Positions 12,541-25,400 of a stretch of 64,000 nt of DNA are shown piece after piece. Numbering within the stretch: the first letter of the stretch is position 1; every line of letters starts with the position of its first letter. The stretch is from NCBI GenBank assembly GCA_030144725.1, contig JASKMD010000011.1:6964812-7028811 (forward strand). The letters run 5' to 3'. This DNA comes from Haematococcus lacustris (lineage: Eukaryota; Chlorophyta; Chlorophyceae; Chlamydomonadales; Haematococcaceae). Made by a program: the position numbers and the translations under genes. Under the pieces are notes generated by a model. The model did not search any database and was not told the origin of the DNA. It worked only from the letters and a program-made list of their open reading frames with translations.

Positions 12541-15500
12541 TCAGGGAGGGGTGTTGGTGCAGGCTGAGCGGGGGTCAGGGGACTGCAGTGCAGCAGCCCA
12601 GCCTTGTTCAACCACGCCACCACCCTGGCTGCCGCGCCTCCACCCCCCAGCCAACCTGGGCCTGTGCAGCTGCCCCTGGTTAGGCTCCTGACCCCCCAGC
12701 TTGGCCCCCTCCAGGTTGACTGCCACGCTGCTGCCAACACTGCCCACCCCAGCCACATCCAAAAACACCACCCTGCCAGCCGTAGCCCGGCGTCCACCAT
12801 CACCTCCACTATCCGAACCTGTTCCTCCACCGTCGCCCATGTCCGTCATGCTTGCACGGATTGCCATGCGTGTGCCCATGCTGGAGCCTGGGGCAGCTGC
12901 CTGTCCGCCCACCCCAGGTGTGACATTCTCCTCCCCTGGGCCCGGCCTGGACAAGCCTAGCGAGGTATGGGAGCGGGGGGTCAGGCCCTGCCCCTGCCCT
13001 CTCCCTGCCGCCCCCCCGGCCATGCCAAGGCCATTGGGTGACCAGTGTGATGCATGCCACACGTCTGATCTGGGGGGGCCAGGGGCCCCAGGCAGGCTTG
13101 CGGGGGGAGGCAAGCAGGCCTGGGCCCCCTGCTGCTGTGAGGGGTGGGAGAGGCCTAGGGAGGTCTGGGCCCTGGCCCACAAGGCCCCTGGCCCCCCCGC
13201 CCCCCAGCCTGGCCCGGGCTCGCTGGCTGTCGAGTGCAGCCGGGCCCCCCTGATCCCAGGCCCCCCTGCCAGCGCCCCACGAGGCTCGGGAGGGCTGTGG
13301 CTGTCACGCCGTGCTGGCTCCCTGGCTGCTGCCCGGCTCCTGCCTGCATGCTTCACCAGTCCCAGGGTGGTGGTCCATGCCCTGCTGCTAGGGGACAGGC
13401 GGGTGGCTGGGTGGGTGGGTGGCGAGTGTGAGAGTGTGACGCTGGGAGTAGGTGTGATGCCAGAGTGAGAGGGCTTTGGAGTGAGGGCGGGGAGCAGTGA
13501 GGGCGGCTCGGGGGATAAGAGCGAGCCAACGCCTTGTCGCCTGTGTATGGAGACGGTGGGCTGCTGCAGGTCAGAGGGGCAGCGCAAGGGGGGCCAGTCA
13601 GGGGGCAGCACAAGGGGGGCCAGTCAGGGGGCAGCGCAAGGGGGGCCAGTCAGGGAGGGAGCACGACACAGCAGACTGGTTGCTGACCCGCAGGCCGCAT
13701 GGGGCTGAATGGCGTGTGGCAGGGCGGTGCATGGCAGCCTCACAAAAGGCAGTGGCAGTGGCCCTGGCAGCATGCGGCATGCCACTGGGGTAAGGGGGAG
13801 CCGAGAGCACCTCAGGGCGGGTGGTCTGCCTGTCCAATGCCAGGGGGGCGGGCTAAGGGGTGGGGAGAACAGTAGAGGGAGGGCAAGGAGGGCAGGGAGG
13901 TAGGCAGGGGGGGGAGAGGGGGAAGTCCAGAGTGAGATTGAGAAAGAGTGAGGTTGCTGGGCGCAAGGTCATGACTGGGTGGGAGGGGAGCGCAAGGGTG
14001 GAGGGTAGCTGGGAGCGCGGGGTGGCAGGTGGGGTATAGGGCAGGTGTGTCTTATTTTAGCAGGGGTGAGGGTGGGTGTGATAGCAGGGGGGAGGGTGGG
14101 TGGGAGAGCAGAGCGAAGGGTGGGTGGTAGGGCTGGGTGCAGGGCAGTGGTGAGGGCGTGTGGGAGGGAGGGCTGTGCACTGACCAGTGACCTGTCAGGC
14201 ACCACATTGGCCAGGGTGTCTAGCGGCAGCTCTGCACTGCGGCTGGGCCTGAGGGAGCGTGAGGACTTGAAGGAGCGCAGCTCGCGGCTGATGGAGGCAA
14301 GCAGCCGGCTGGCAGCCAGGGCACGTGGGCTGCTGGCCTGCGCGCTGCCAGGCTGCTGCAAGGCTGCCTGCTCCTCCTGCTGGTGTCACCAGTGGCAGGC
14401 GGAGGGGGTTGAAGGTGTAGGGTGGGGTGGGGTGGGGTGGGGTGGGGTGGGGTGGAAAGAGGGGTGCAGTCGCAGCGTTCAGCAAAATGTGAAGTGTGTG
14501 AGTGTGAATGGGGTGGAGAGGGGGCCTGTTCAGGAGTTGGAGCATTATGCAGTTCAGGCACACTAGTGCCCTTAGCAGCCCCAACAACCTCCCCCTGCCA
14601 TGCTCAGCTGCTGCCCTGGTCAGCCATGATCAGATTCGGACGTCAAGGCAGGGCGCTGGACCAGCCAGGCCAGACAGGCCGATTAAGCCAGCCCCAGAGA
14701 AGCCATGGATAGATGACCGAACATGGGGACTGATACTTGCCAGGAACTAGGTCCAGGGCTGGGTCACACAACTGACAGATATCCTGGCCAGGTACGCAGT
14801 CTGGCTTGTAGATCACAAGGGTGGCCCACCATCAGGGTCTAGCCTTGCCAATCCTAACCTAATCTAACCTAACCTAACCCATGCCTAACCTCTAACTCAT
14901 GCCTAACCCCTAACTCATGCCTAAACCATAACTCATGCCTAACCCATAACCCATACCTAACCCATGCCTAACCCCATACCGTAACCCATGCCACGGCCAT
15001 ACCCTGCTACCATGTGTACCCGGCCAAACCCCCCACACCCGGCCTTGACTCGACGGGCTTCGTTGCGCACCTTAGCGATGTTGGCATGGATGGCGGTGGC
15101 TGCCTGCAGGGGGGTGGCCCAGGGCAGCAGGGCTGTGTGAGCTACTGCCTGTGTGGCTGCGCCCTGGTGGCAGGCGAGGCGGTGAGACCATTAGACCATT
15201 AGGCACCCACCCAGCACCCACGTCAGCGGCGCCCTGGACTGTCAACCAACCTGCCAGTGGCGCTGTGAAGAGGTTGCCACCACCATCACCCACCCCCTCT
15301 GCCACCACCATCACCAACGCCAGGCAGCCTACAGGCAGCCACTGCAGTTGCTGCCCATCTAGGCAGCCACCCACCTCTGCTGCTTGCTGGATAGCGCCCA
15401 CCTCCGCCGCAAGCAAGGCGGGGCTGCTGGCCACCTCCACCCAGCGCTGCCTGCTGCTGTGGCCCTGCTGGGGTGGAGGGGCACGGGGGGGACAGGGCAC

Positions 15501-18500
15501 ACCCACAATGCATGCGGTCATGCCATGAGCCCATGCGCCACCATGCAAAGGGAGCACCATGCAGGCATCACAGTGCCAGGACAGCCACACTGCCTTGTCT
15601 GGTATCACAGCGCTGACTAAGCTCGGTGAAGTCCCTGGAGCTGACCCCTGGACAGCTATCCTTCCTCCCCTGGCCTACCCATTCCCTGGCATCCCCAACC
15701 CCAACCTGTCACCCTCCACTGCACCGGTTGGGTCACTGCCCCGTCCTGTGTCACAACAGCCACCCCAGCAGCAGCCAGCAATGCGCCAGAGATGCTTGCT
15801 GCTGCCAGTCTGGCCATAGGCAAAGCTGGTGCCAGTCCCAGGTTCCTGCTGTTGAGCCCATCACCAGCACCGCGTGCCATTGTGTACTGTGCGCCCCAGC
15901 ACGATCCATGATGGAACTGCTGATCTTGAGCCTGGTATCGAGCCCATACGCGCCTGTCTCCTGCTTGCTGATGTGGCTTGGTCCCATGCTGATGATGGCG
16001 TGATGCAACACCTCTGGCTTCACACCTCATCACTGGGGTGGGGCACCCCTTGCTACGCTGTGTAGGTACACACTGCGTGGCTGTGGGTTGTTAGGCTGCT
16101 GCCTGCTGCTGCCCCGCTCCTGCTGCTAGGCTGGCCCTGCTGCTGCAGCTCAGCACCTGCCTTGAGGACGTCCTGCATCAGTTTGTCGCGCTTCAGCTTC
16201 CCGATCATGACGCCAAAGTTTAGAGTAGTGCCTTTGCAGGTGGCAGCCAGCAGCAGGGGCATGGTGGGGGTTATGGGGAGGTGACATGTAACAGATGTCA
16301 TCTGGATCATTAGCGGGCATGAGTCATGAGTCATCAGCTGTCATGTGGCCCTGTCCCATTGGACGCATTGCATGGGGCATGACTCATCAGCCGCTGGCCA
16401 AATGCCTGGCGAGCCGAGGGTGGGGTGTGCCAGTGATGGCTCTCAACAGGCTGACCCCGCCAATGACTGACTGCTGCAGACCAGCAGCAAGAGAGCACCA
16501 AGCTCCTAGCCCCAGCCCTAGCCCTGGTTAAGGACTTGGCCTCAGCCCTGAGCCCAGTCCTAGTTGGTGCATGCCAGCATGGCTCACTGTCAAAGAGGGG
16601 CAGGCTGAAGGACTGACAGCGGCATGCAGGCCACGGAGCGGTGGCTGGGCCCCCTGGCAGCCTACCTGATGGCAGGATGTACTCCCCTGTCAACAGGTTC
16701 TTGCCATTGTTGAACTCTGCATGCCGTGACACATCCACCACTGCTGGACATGGCACATGGCACTGGGCAGCTTCTGCAAGCTGGAGAGAGCAAACTCATG
16801 CAATGACAGTCTTCAGCGCAGTCTTTCCTTATGAGCCCTTGCTGATGCCAGGGCTGATACATGGCAGCAGCTGCAGCAGCAGCAACAGCAACAGGGGAGG
16901 CCAGCAGGTACAGGTGCAGCAGGGAAAGGGCAGCAGCAGCAGCAGCACTGGCAGCAGCAGCAGCACCGGCAGCAGCAGCAGCAGTAGCGGAGGAACAGCG
17001 ACAGAGCCAACATGAGAAAGCTGAGGCCTTGGACGCTGACATGAGCTGCCTGAGGAACCACATTGAAGATCATTTAGGCATGACATGGCGCATGCTCCCC
17101 ATGCTCCATGTGCTTCCCTCCATGTGCACCTCCATGCACCATGCAGGCGCCCTAGCCCCTAGCCCCGCTGCTCTCACCTGCAGACATGAAGCTGCTGAAC
17201 TCCTCCCAGCCAATGACGCCGTCCCGATTCAGGTCCATCATGCGGATCATCTCACTGATGGTGGCCTCATTGCACGGGATCTTAGCAGCCTGCACCCAAC
17301 AAGCCATGGTGGGCATGGCAGGCACGGTGTGCTAGGCAGAGACGCTGTCGCCAGACACTGGCCACCTCCATCTCTATCACTAGATAGGGGAAGGCTAGGG
17401 CCCTGTAGGGCAGTGATGACTGTCTGTGGCAGTGCCGCCGTGCAGTGCAGGTGCACGTGATCAGCCAACAAGCCAGCAGGCCTGCTGCAGTAATCACGAG
17501 CTGCCCTGAGTGCCCCTGGCCGCCACCTGGCCGCGTGGCACTTGCAGGGGAGATTGCATGGGGTCTGGCCCTTGGACTGTTGCTGCGGGGAGCAGACCTG
17601 TCACCTTGAACACACCTGAGTCAGGGTGAGGGTTAGGGTGGGACGGGGACGCTAGCCCTAACCCTCGCCCTCACCTTGGCCCCACCTGGGATCGTGACAG
17701 GCAACCCTTGGCTGGCCTGCCTTGCCGTCCTCAGGCTCCCCCCTCCTGGCCCCCCCCTGGCCCCCTCCTGGCCCCCCCTGGCCCCCTCCTGGCCCCCTCC
17801 TGGCCCCCTCCTGGCCCCCTCCTGGCCCCCTCCTGGCCCCCTCCTGGCCCCCTCCTGGCCCCCTCCTGGCCCCCTCCTGGCCCCCTCCTGGCCCCCTCCT
17901 GGCCCCCTCCTGGCCCCCTCCTGGCCACCAGGCTAGCCCTAGCTCCTGGGAAGGGGGTGCATGGGAGATAAACTGCGCACCTGCACCCGGCCCTGTAGCT
18001 AGGTCTGGGTCTTCACCCACCCTCTCCCTGCCACCAGCTGGCTTGGCATCTGGCCTGGCCCCTGCTTCAATGCTTGGCTGCACCAGCTTGACGCTTGCTA
18101 CTCGCTATGCGGACAACAGCCTGGGAGCAGTGTCCGTATTTCACTCTGCCATTACTGAACTAGACTGACTTAACTAGACTGACAGGTGCATGACCCCACA
18201 TGCAAAGAAAAACACCTGACAAAACAAACTGAACGAACTGCCACACCCAGCACCCTTGACGCCAGTGAGGCACTCAAGTGGACTCCACATCGTGGAGCAC
18301 CACCGCTGACAGGAGCCTGCTGGGGAGGCGTGGGGTCACAGGGGTGGTTAATCACCTCTCCACTATCACACATGTGTGACCCCGCTTGCACACCTTCCCC
18401 AGGCTTCTGCTGGTCTTCTTCAGTACCCTGGTGTGTGTTCGGTGTATTCTGTTGCAGCATGCTGATGTCCCTCCAGCACCCTGGGAGCGTGTTCTGTTAC

Positions 18501-18898
18501 AGCACGGAGGCCTGCACTTGACCTGGACTGGCCTGACCTGGCCTGCACCTGACGTAGCCTGGCCGGCACTGGGTGTGTGTTCTGTCAAAGCATGGAGGCA
18601 CACCTTCAGCGCAGCCATGAGCTCTTCGTGCTCCAGGGTTCGAGATCCGTCATCATCCACAGCATTAAACCACTCTGCAGAGGATGTAAGCAGTGGGACT
18701 GGAGGGTCAGGGATGCCTGGTTGCAGTGCAGCTGTGAAAGGAGGTTGGGCGGGGCCATGCAAGCCCACCTGTCCATGCAAGCCTACCTGAAATCATGTGC
18801 TGGACGGCAGGGTGCATCGGTCCTGCTGGTGGAATTTTGCCACGCGCCAGGAACCAGTCTTTGCACTGCTGCCGCTGCACAGTTTGACGTGCTGCGAC
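12541..18898 (-). CDS. EF-hand calcium-binding protein, large and multi-exon
   Basis: Confident exons, with matching phases, are 18787-18898, 18604-18674, 17178-17289, 16666-16773 and 16157-16231; a further block starts near 16000. The second holds a canonical EF-hand loop (DDDGSRTLEHEE: acidic or hydroxyl ligands at 1, 3, 5, 7 and Glu at 12). The third holds another (DLNRDGVIGWEE), so the protein carries an EF-hand pair. After the pair come NNGKNLLTGEYILPSG and FGVMIGKLKRDKLMQDVL, then blocks near 15.05 kb (HANIAKVRNEARRVKA) and 14.2-14.39 kb (ISRELRSFKSSRSLRPS). The last is a Pro/Ser/Gly-rich exon ending at 12541. The 5' end is unsettled: one frame offers ATG 19065 and another runs open through 19080. 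The family is unknown to me; EF-hand proteins with this block order occur in flagellated protists. The C-terminal joins (12.5-15 kb) are tentative. Confidence 0.6.
13563..13665. repeat. 32-base tandem repeat, three copies
   Basis: Three near-identical copies of a unit containing GGGGGGCCAGTCAGGGGGCA lie at the acceptor side of the last EF-hand-gene exon. Together with the Pro-rich exon composition this makes that exon's start hard to place. Confidence 0.8.
14848..14995. repeat. Interstitial CCTAAC-type telomere-like repeats
   Basis: A run of CCTAAC, CCTAACC and CATGCCTAACC units lies in an intron of the EF-hand gene. It is degenerate and internal, so it is not a chromosome end. Confidence 0.7.
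17745..17925. repeat. 11-base minisatellite CCCCCTCCTGG
   Basis: About 16 near-perfect copies of an 11-base unit in an EF-hand-gene intron. Because 11 is not a multiple of three, all frames stay open and the tract mimics a Pro/Leu/Trp-rich protein. It is not part of the gene model. Confidence 0.9.
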
Positions 18899-19099
18899 CT
18901 GCAGCAGGTCATGGCAGTGCCTTTCTTGTACATGTTGATCAGAAGGGCTGGAATGGCAAGTTGAGACGCACAAGTTTCTTGGGCGCCATCCTGTGTGACT
19001 GCACCAGCTTGAAATGCTGAGGGAGTTTCCATTTTGACCCGGAAGGACTGCTCGAGCGCGGACATGGCTCTGTGGCCGCATTGCCGCGTTCCGTGTCAA

Positions 19100-19419
19100 G
19101 CACCTGGCCTGGAGGGGGTAGACCAGAGTCCATTAGCCATCATTACCCATGGCGTGGCCGGCGCGCTTCCCGCGTCAACATGCGGCGTACGTCTATCCGG
19201 GACATGCTGAAGTCGTGATGCCAACTAACATGCCAACTAACATGCTGTGGCGCTTGTGACCTACCTTTCCCCCCTTTGACGGTGGATGAGTCTAGCTGTG
19301 CTTCATCATTATCGCACACCAGCTGATGGGGTAGCCAGGGAAGACCCCCACCCCGACTCCCCTGCCCTCCAAATGTTTTATGTTTGATGTTCGCGAGTTG
19401 ATCCAGTAGGACCCGCAGG
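19100..19419. promoter_or_regulatory. Shared divergent promoter region of the EF-hand and kinesin genes
   Basis: About 320 bases separate the 5' end of the minus-strand EF-hand gene from the kinesin ATG at 19420. Both promoters and both 5' untranslated regions must lie here or overlap the genes. A short direct repeat, CATGCCAACTAA, occurs twice near 19218-19240. No TATA box is obvious. Confidence 0.5.
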
Positions 19420-22400
19420 ATGTCGCTGAGGTCCGCGTCAGCTAGTGGAACCCCTGCCAAGCTCGCAAGTTATGACCTTAATGGCACTGCAGCTGAGGCC
19501 ACGAATGCTTCCAGCCAGGCTCCCAAGCCAAGCAAAGCTACGCCATCGCAAGATAGCAACAATGCTAACATCGACATTTTCGTGCGTATCCGGCCTGTCG
19601 CCAAGCCGTCCCCCCGGCTGGTGGTGGACAACAGCGACAACAGGTTGGAGTTCAACATGCCGCGTGATGCAGCAGCGGGGTATGTCAACAATCAGAGGGA
19701 GCAGTATGAGTTCCGGTTCAACGGCATCATTGGGCCAGAGGCCAAGCAGGATGAAGTGAGCTCCTCAAAAAGCAGCCTGCCACCAGCACTAGCCACTTGC
19801 TGTGTTGTGTCCGGCCAGTAGCTGGTGGCATGTCTCATTGCACTCACAGGTGTTTGAACGGGTGGCACGCAATGTGGTGATGGGCTCAATAGAAGGATTT
19901 AATGGTGCGATTTACACAGCTGACATGAAAAATGCAGGGGCATGTAGATGCAGTGCATGCAAGCAGGAGTCTCAACACCCAGTGTTACGCACCTAGCACT
20001 GAACAGTGCAGCCTGGCAGCCCCCTCCCTCCCTACCTTTAGTTTGACTGGGAGCACAACAGCTGGCAGCTGCTATGCTGTACCTGCGGCCTGCAGCTCTC
20101 ACCACCAGCATCCTGTCAGCACTGCCGCACCACACAGCCTCATCAACTCAGTATGCCATGGGCCATGCTCGACTCATGCGGGCACGTCATGGCTCACCCA
20201 TCCGGCATGTGTCATAGGTGCAGGCACTGAGGTGAGGGCAGGTGCACTGGGCCAGGGTCAGGTCCAGCCTGGGTCAGGGCCAGGTAGGTGTCCTGGGTGG
20301 CATGCTGTGTGGTATGCACATGTAGCTCTGCCATGACTGGCTTCCAGGCACCATCTTTGCATATGGCCAGACTGGCAGCGGCAAGACCTTCACCATCACG
20401 GGCGGGCCACAGCACTACGCGGACCGGGGCATCATCCCCCGCACCATCTCCACCATCTTCAGCGAAGTCACTAAGAGAGCTGACAACCAGTTCACGGTGA
20501 GACCACGCTGCGCTCAGGCACACATGAGCACACCAGCACGTGCTGGGAAAAGGCCTGCAGGGCATGGGCTGGCGGGCCTCCTAGGCTGTGATTGAGGTCA
20601 TTTGGAGAACTTGAGGTGGCAGGTGCAAGGCGTGCAGGGCAGCTGGTCGCTGGCAGCGGAGGCCGCCACAGCCTGCTTCCCAGCTCTAGCCTGCCACTGC
20701 AGACCGTAGCCCACCAGCACTTGAAGGGGCTAAGGGCGCACCCAGCTCTTGGCTTGCAAAGCTCACAAACCCTCAGCCAGATTGAGGTGGCAGGTGCCCA
20801 GCGCCTTGGCAGTCAGCACACAGCACCATGATGCGCATACAGCCAGACACATCGTCCTCTTAACCACGTACATGCAGCCACTGGTAGGTGCTGCAGCTGG
20901 CCAGCCACTGCATCAATTGGTTGTGTCAGGCGTGTGTGCTATGTGCGTGCGTTGGCACTACACCTGAGGATCAAGGCCTTGGGGCCAGTAGGGGTGGCAG
21001 CTGTGCCTATGAGTCATAAGAGCTGTGTGCGCAGCTGCACTCTGGCTGCTCTGCCAGCCATTGCATTCATGTGCATGCCATGTGGCTCTCACAAGGCCCT
21101 GTACCATGGCAAGCATGACTGAGAGGGAAGAGTGCGGGGGGCTGGACCTCTGGTCCCATACCAGCCTACCCGTCAATGTGAGCATGGAAGTGGCACCATC
21201 AGCAGTGCGCCGGGGTATTGGGCCTCCCGCCCTGGGTGCTTCCAGGCCCCACCAAGTCCTCAGGGGTGGCTTAGGCCAGCAGGGGTCCAGCAGACCCCCA
21301 TGATCACCTCATGCCCATGTTAGGTCCTCACGCTGGTGAGGCTGGACAAGGGACAAAGGAGTGACAAAGGAGTGGCGAGCGGGCGGCCTTGGTTGGGAGC
21401 AGGTGGCAGCCTCATGGGTGTTCCTCTTGGCACCCGTTGGCCCCTGCTGCCTGGCATTCAGGTTCACTGCAGCTACTTGGAGATCTACAATGAAACCTGC
21501 TTCGACCTCCTGGACCCTGAGCGGGAGATCAAGGCCATGGAGGACCTGCCGCGGGTGAGACACGTCGTCGCATATTCATAGCACGTCATACCACATAAGA
21601 CCACTTCGCACCACATCACACCAGGAGGTCAGACACCTGCCCTGACCTGGCCTGCCCTGCCTTTCTGCATGTCCTGCCTGCACAACCACCACCATCAAAT
21701 TACAAGAACCCAGTCTAGCTACAGCATCACAATGCGTTGTGACAGGCAACTCAAGTCCTCCCTCACACCACACCACCTGGGGTGTTGCACACTGCTCTGG
21801 CCAAGCAGCCAAAGAGATCTGGTAGCACAACAAGTGGATTGTTGCAGACTGCTCCTGTTGCAGCTGGGCAGCTGACCGGCCTCTGCGCTCCCAGCTTGCA
21901 GCTTGTGGCAGTTGGGTTGGAGTAGCATTGCAGGGTGCATGCAGCCCTGCTGCTGACTACCCCCTGACCCCCCCAGGCTGCTGTGTGTGGCCCCACCCCA
22001 CCCCTGCCCTGCCCTGCCAGCCCAGGTGCACATCCAGGAGGACGAGGAGGGGCGGGTCAGCTTCCGCAACCTCACAATACACAGGGCCAACAACGAGGAG
22101 GAAGCGCTGAACCTGGTGGGTCATGGGATCTGGCAGGAGGGGAACCAGACGAACAGCAGAGCAGAGCATTCAAGCTGGTGGGTGGTAAGGCCTGGCAGGG
22201 CGGGTGCAGGGGCACAGTAAGGGGCCTCAGGGGCACAGTAAGGGGGTAGGGGAGAGGCAAGCAGTGGAGGGTAGAGCCAAAGGCACAGCTGGAGAGGGCA
22301 GTGGGTGGGGCCAGTGAGTGGCTTGTGCTGTGGCTACTAGGAAATACGAGGGCCCATAGTGCCACCCTACCGTGGAGGGTGTAAGGGGCGGAGGGGAGGA

Positions 22401-25400
22401 CGGGAGCAGGGGAGGAGGGGAGGAAGGGAGAAGGGGGTGAGCCTGTGGCTTATGGCCTGTGGCTACAAGGGGTAGACGGCAGTGTTTTTTTCGCGCTATA
22501 TATAGCGTTCGCTATGAAATGGTATGTTTTTGAGGTCGCTTTGCGCTGTGAAATGGTCGCTTGGCGAAGTGCGCTATCGCGCACCGCGCTATGAAAATCG
22601 ACCTTTGACCGGCGGAAAAATTCGCTGAATTGTGGACCTGAGCTAAAAGTTTATAACGAAGCCATGTATGGTCGAGCTATGAATTTGAGGGTATGAGTCT
22701 CGGCCATGTCAATTTGCGCTATATATTTCGAAACTCGCCAACCAAAAAAAAACCTTGGTAGACAGCCCTAGTAGGGAAGTGAACCAACCTATCTAAGCTC
22801 CTCATGGAGTCCTCCCTCCGGCTCACCTTCCTTCCCTGCTGCCAACACCACCCTACCTGCTGCCCCACCTGCTTCCACCCCTCCTGCTGCTGCTGCCGCC
22901 GCCCAGCTGTTCCTAGGTGACACCAACCGCACCATCAGCGAGACCCCCATGAACATGGCCTCTTCCCGCTCGCACTGCATCTTCTCCATCTATGTGGAGG
23001 CACGTCGGGTGCGTGGCCGCGGGGCTGGACCTGGGCCTGTCATCACCCCCAGCAGACCCCTCAAACCTAGTTGGCCATCATCCACGCACAAGCTTGGTTG
23101 GCATTCAGCATGCATGTAGCCCATGCATCGTTGCCTGCATGACCAATTCCGGCACTTGCGACGGGATCTGGCACGGCTGGTGCCAGGCAGGGCAGGCTGA
23201 CAGGGTAAGGTGCAGGCCCAATGAGGGGTATGGGCGTATGGGTGAGTGGCCCCGCGACTGTGGTGCCACACTGTGGAGGTGGGCCTGGGAGGTGGGCCTG
23301 GGAGGTGGGCCTGGCTGCAGGCTGAGCTGCCCAGGCCGGGGATGAGTATCAGACCTGGTAGTAGCCCCTGGTGATGGTGATGGTGAGGGGTTGCTTTAGA
23401 GGCCCCTGCTGGGCCTAACCTGGCAATGCCTGGTCTTGGCTGAACCCCTGACATGGCTCCTTGTGGTGCTGCGGGGTATTGCGGTGCTTCTTCTGCAACT
23501 GATGGTGGCGGTGGTGGTGGCGGTGCTGCTGATGGTGATAGTGGTGATAGTGGCGGTGGTGGTGGTGGTAATACTGATCATGATAGTTGTGAGCATGATA
23601 GTGATGGTGTTGTGGGTGGTGGCGGTGGTGGTGGTGGTGGTGCAGAATGGAGAGGATGTGGTGCGCCGCTCCAAGCTGAACCTTGTGGATTTGGCCGGCA
23701 GTGAGCGGGCCAGCAAGACTGGCATCGATGGCACCACACTGCGTGAAGCCAAGTACATCAACCTGTCCCTGCACTACCTGGAGCAAGTGAGGGAGGGAGG
23801 GACGGCAGCGCGGGGGGTCAGCTGGTAGGCTATGGAAGGTCCTGCCAGCATGGAGCCAGCAAGGAATGAGCAGGAAAGGGGTGGGGCTAGGGTGGCAAGT
23901 TGACGCGGGAGAGTAAGTTTGGAAGGGCGGGAGCATGGCAGGAGCATGGCGGTGACATGACAGCATGACTGTGGAACGTAGTGGCTGTCCATGGCCCTGG
24001 CTGACTAAGTGACTGACTGATTGATTGACTGACTAACCCACTGACTGATCGCCCTGACTGACTGGCAAGAGCAGGAACAGCGTTGAAATGATAGTAAAGT
24101 GGCAATGGAGTGGCAGTAGAATGTAGGGGCTGTCCATGGCCCTGGCTAAGTGGCTGACTGACTGACCGCCCTGACTGACTGCCCACCTGCCTTGGCTGCC
24201 CCTGTCTCTCCCTCTTGTACCTCCAGGTGATCATCGCCCTGCAAGAGCGTGCCATGGGACTGTCACGACCTCACATTCCATACCGCAACTCGCGCATGAC
24301 CAGCGTGCTGCGTGACAGCCTGGGGGGCAACTGCCGCACTGTCATGGTGGCCACCATCAACAGCGAGAGCGGGCAGCTGGACGAGTCCATCAGCACATGC
24401 AGGTGAGGCCAGGCGGGCAGCCAGGCAGGCAGCAGGCGGGGCAGGTGGGCAGGAGTTGTGATGCAGGTGAGCAGGGCAGGTGGGGCGAGGCAGGCAGGCG
24501 ATTGGAGCAGGCTGGGCAGACATGCCAGGGATGTCAGGCCAGGTTCCTTCAGTATCTTTATAATGGAGGTCTCAGTACACCTAGGCTGCTGCTGCAGGTT
24601 TGCCATGCGGGTGGCCCTGGTGCGCAACGTGGTGGCACTCAATGAGGAAATGGACCCCTCCCTGGTCATCCGCCGCCTGAAGGCAGACATCCGGGACCTG
24701 AAGGATGAGGTGGGCAGGGGCAGGGGCAGGGGCAGGGCCAGGGGCAGGGCACTGAAGGAGGTGGGCAGGGGCTGCTGGTGTCCGGCTCCAGGTCATGGGG
24801 CGAGGGGCTTAAGGGGCAGCAGTCATCACCATGGTTCGTTCTGGGTTGGGAGCAGGGGTCAGGGTTAGGGCAGGGGCTGGGGTTAAGGTTGGAGTTGGGG
24901 TAGGGATGAGTCTACCCCAACCCTAGTTGTTGCACCCTGTTGGGTTTAGGGTAGGGGCAGGTAAACCTTGGAAAATGTGGAAATATGACCGGGAAGCCAT
25001 GATGGTGGCAGGTGTGCCGCCCCTGCTTACCTCCCTGGCCAAATCTCCCGGCTGGCTAGCTTGCTGGCTGGCTGTGTGCTCTGCACAGATCCGCATGCTG
25101 AAGGGAGGGGCAGAGGAGCGTGGGCCCCTCACCCCAGACGAGCTGCGCCGCCTCAACGAGCAGGTGCTGCAGCCAGGTGGCGGGAAGGGCCTTACCCTAC
25201 CCCTAGCCGCAGCCCCACCCAGGTGCTATAGCCTGTGATTGCCCCTGTTCCTCAACTCCATTGCCCTCTCACCTTTGCCACACCATCACTTGCAACTGCC
25301 GCCCATCTTCCAGCCCCACCCCTCTTCACCCACCCAGCTGGTTCATGCTCTGGCTCACCAGCAGCTGAACCTGATCGGCCTTCAGGCCAGCAGCCATCCT

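Noticed and set aside
17658..18168. Pro/Leu/Trp-rich or Gly/Arg-rich repeat proteins
   Set aside because: An 11-base minisatellite in an intron keeps all frames open.
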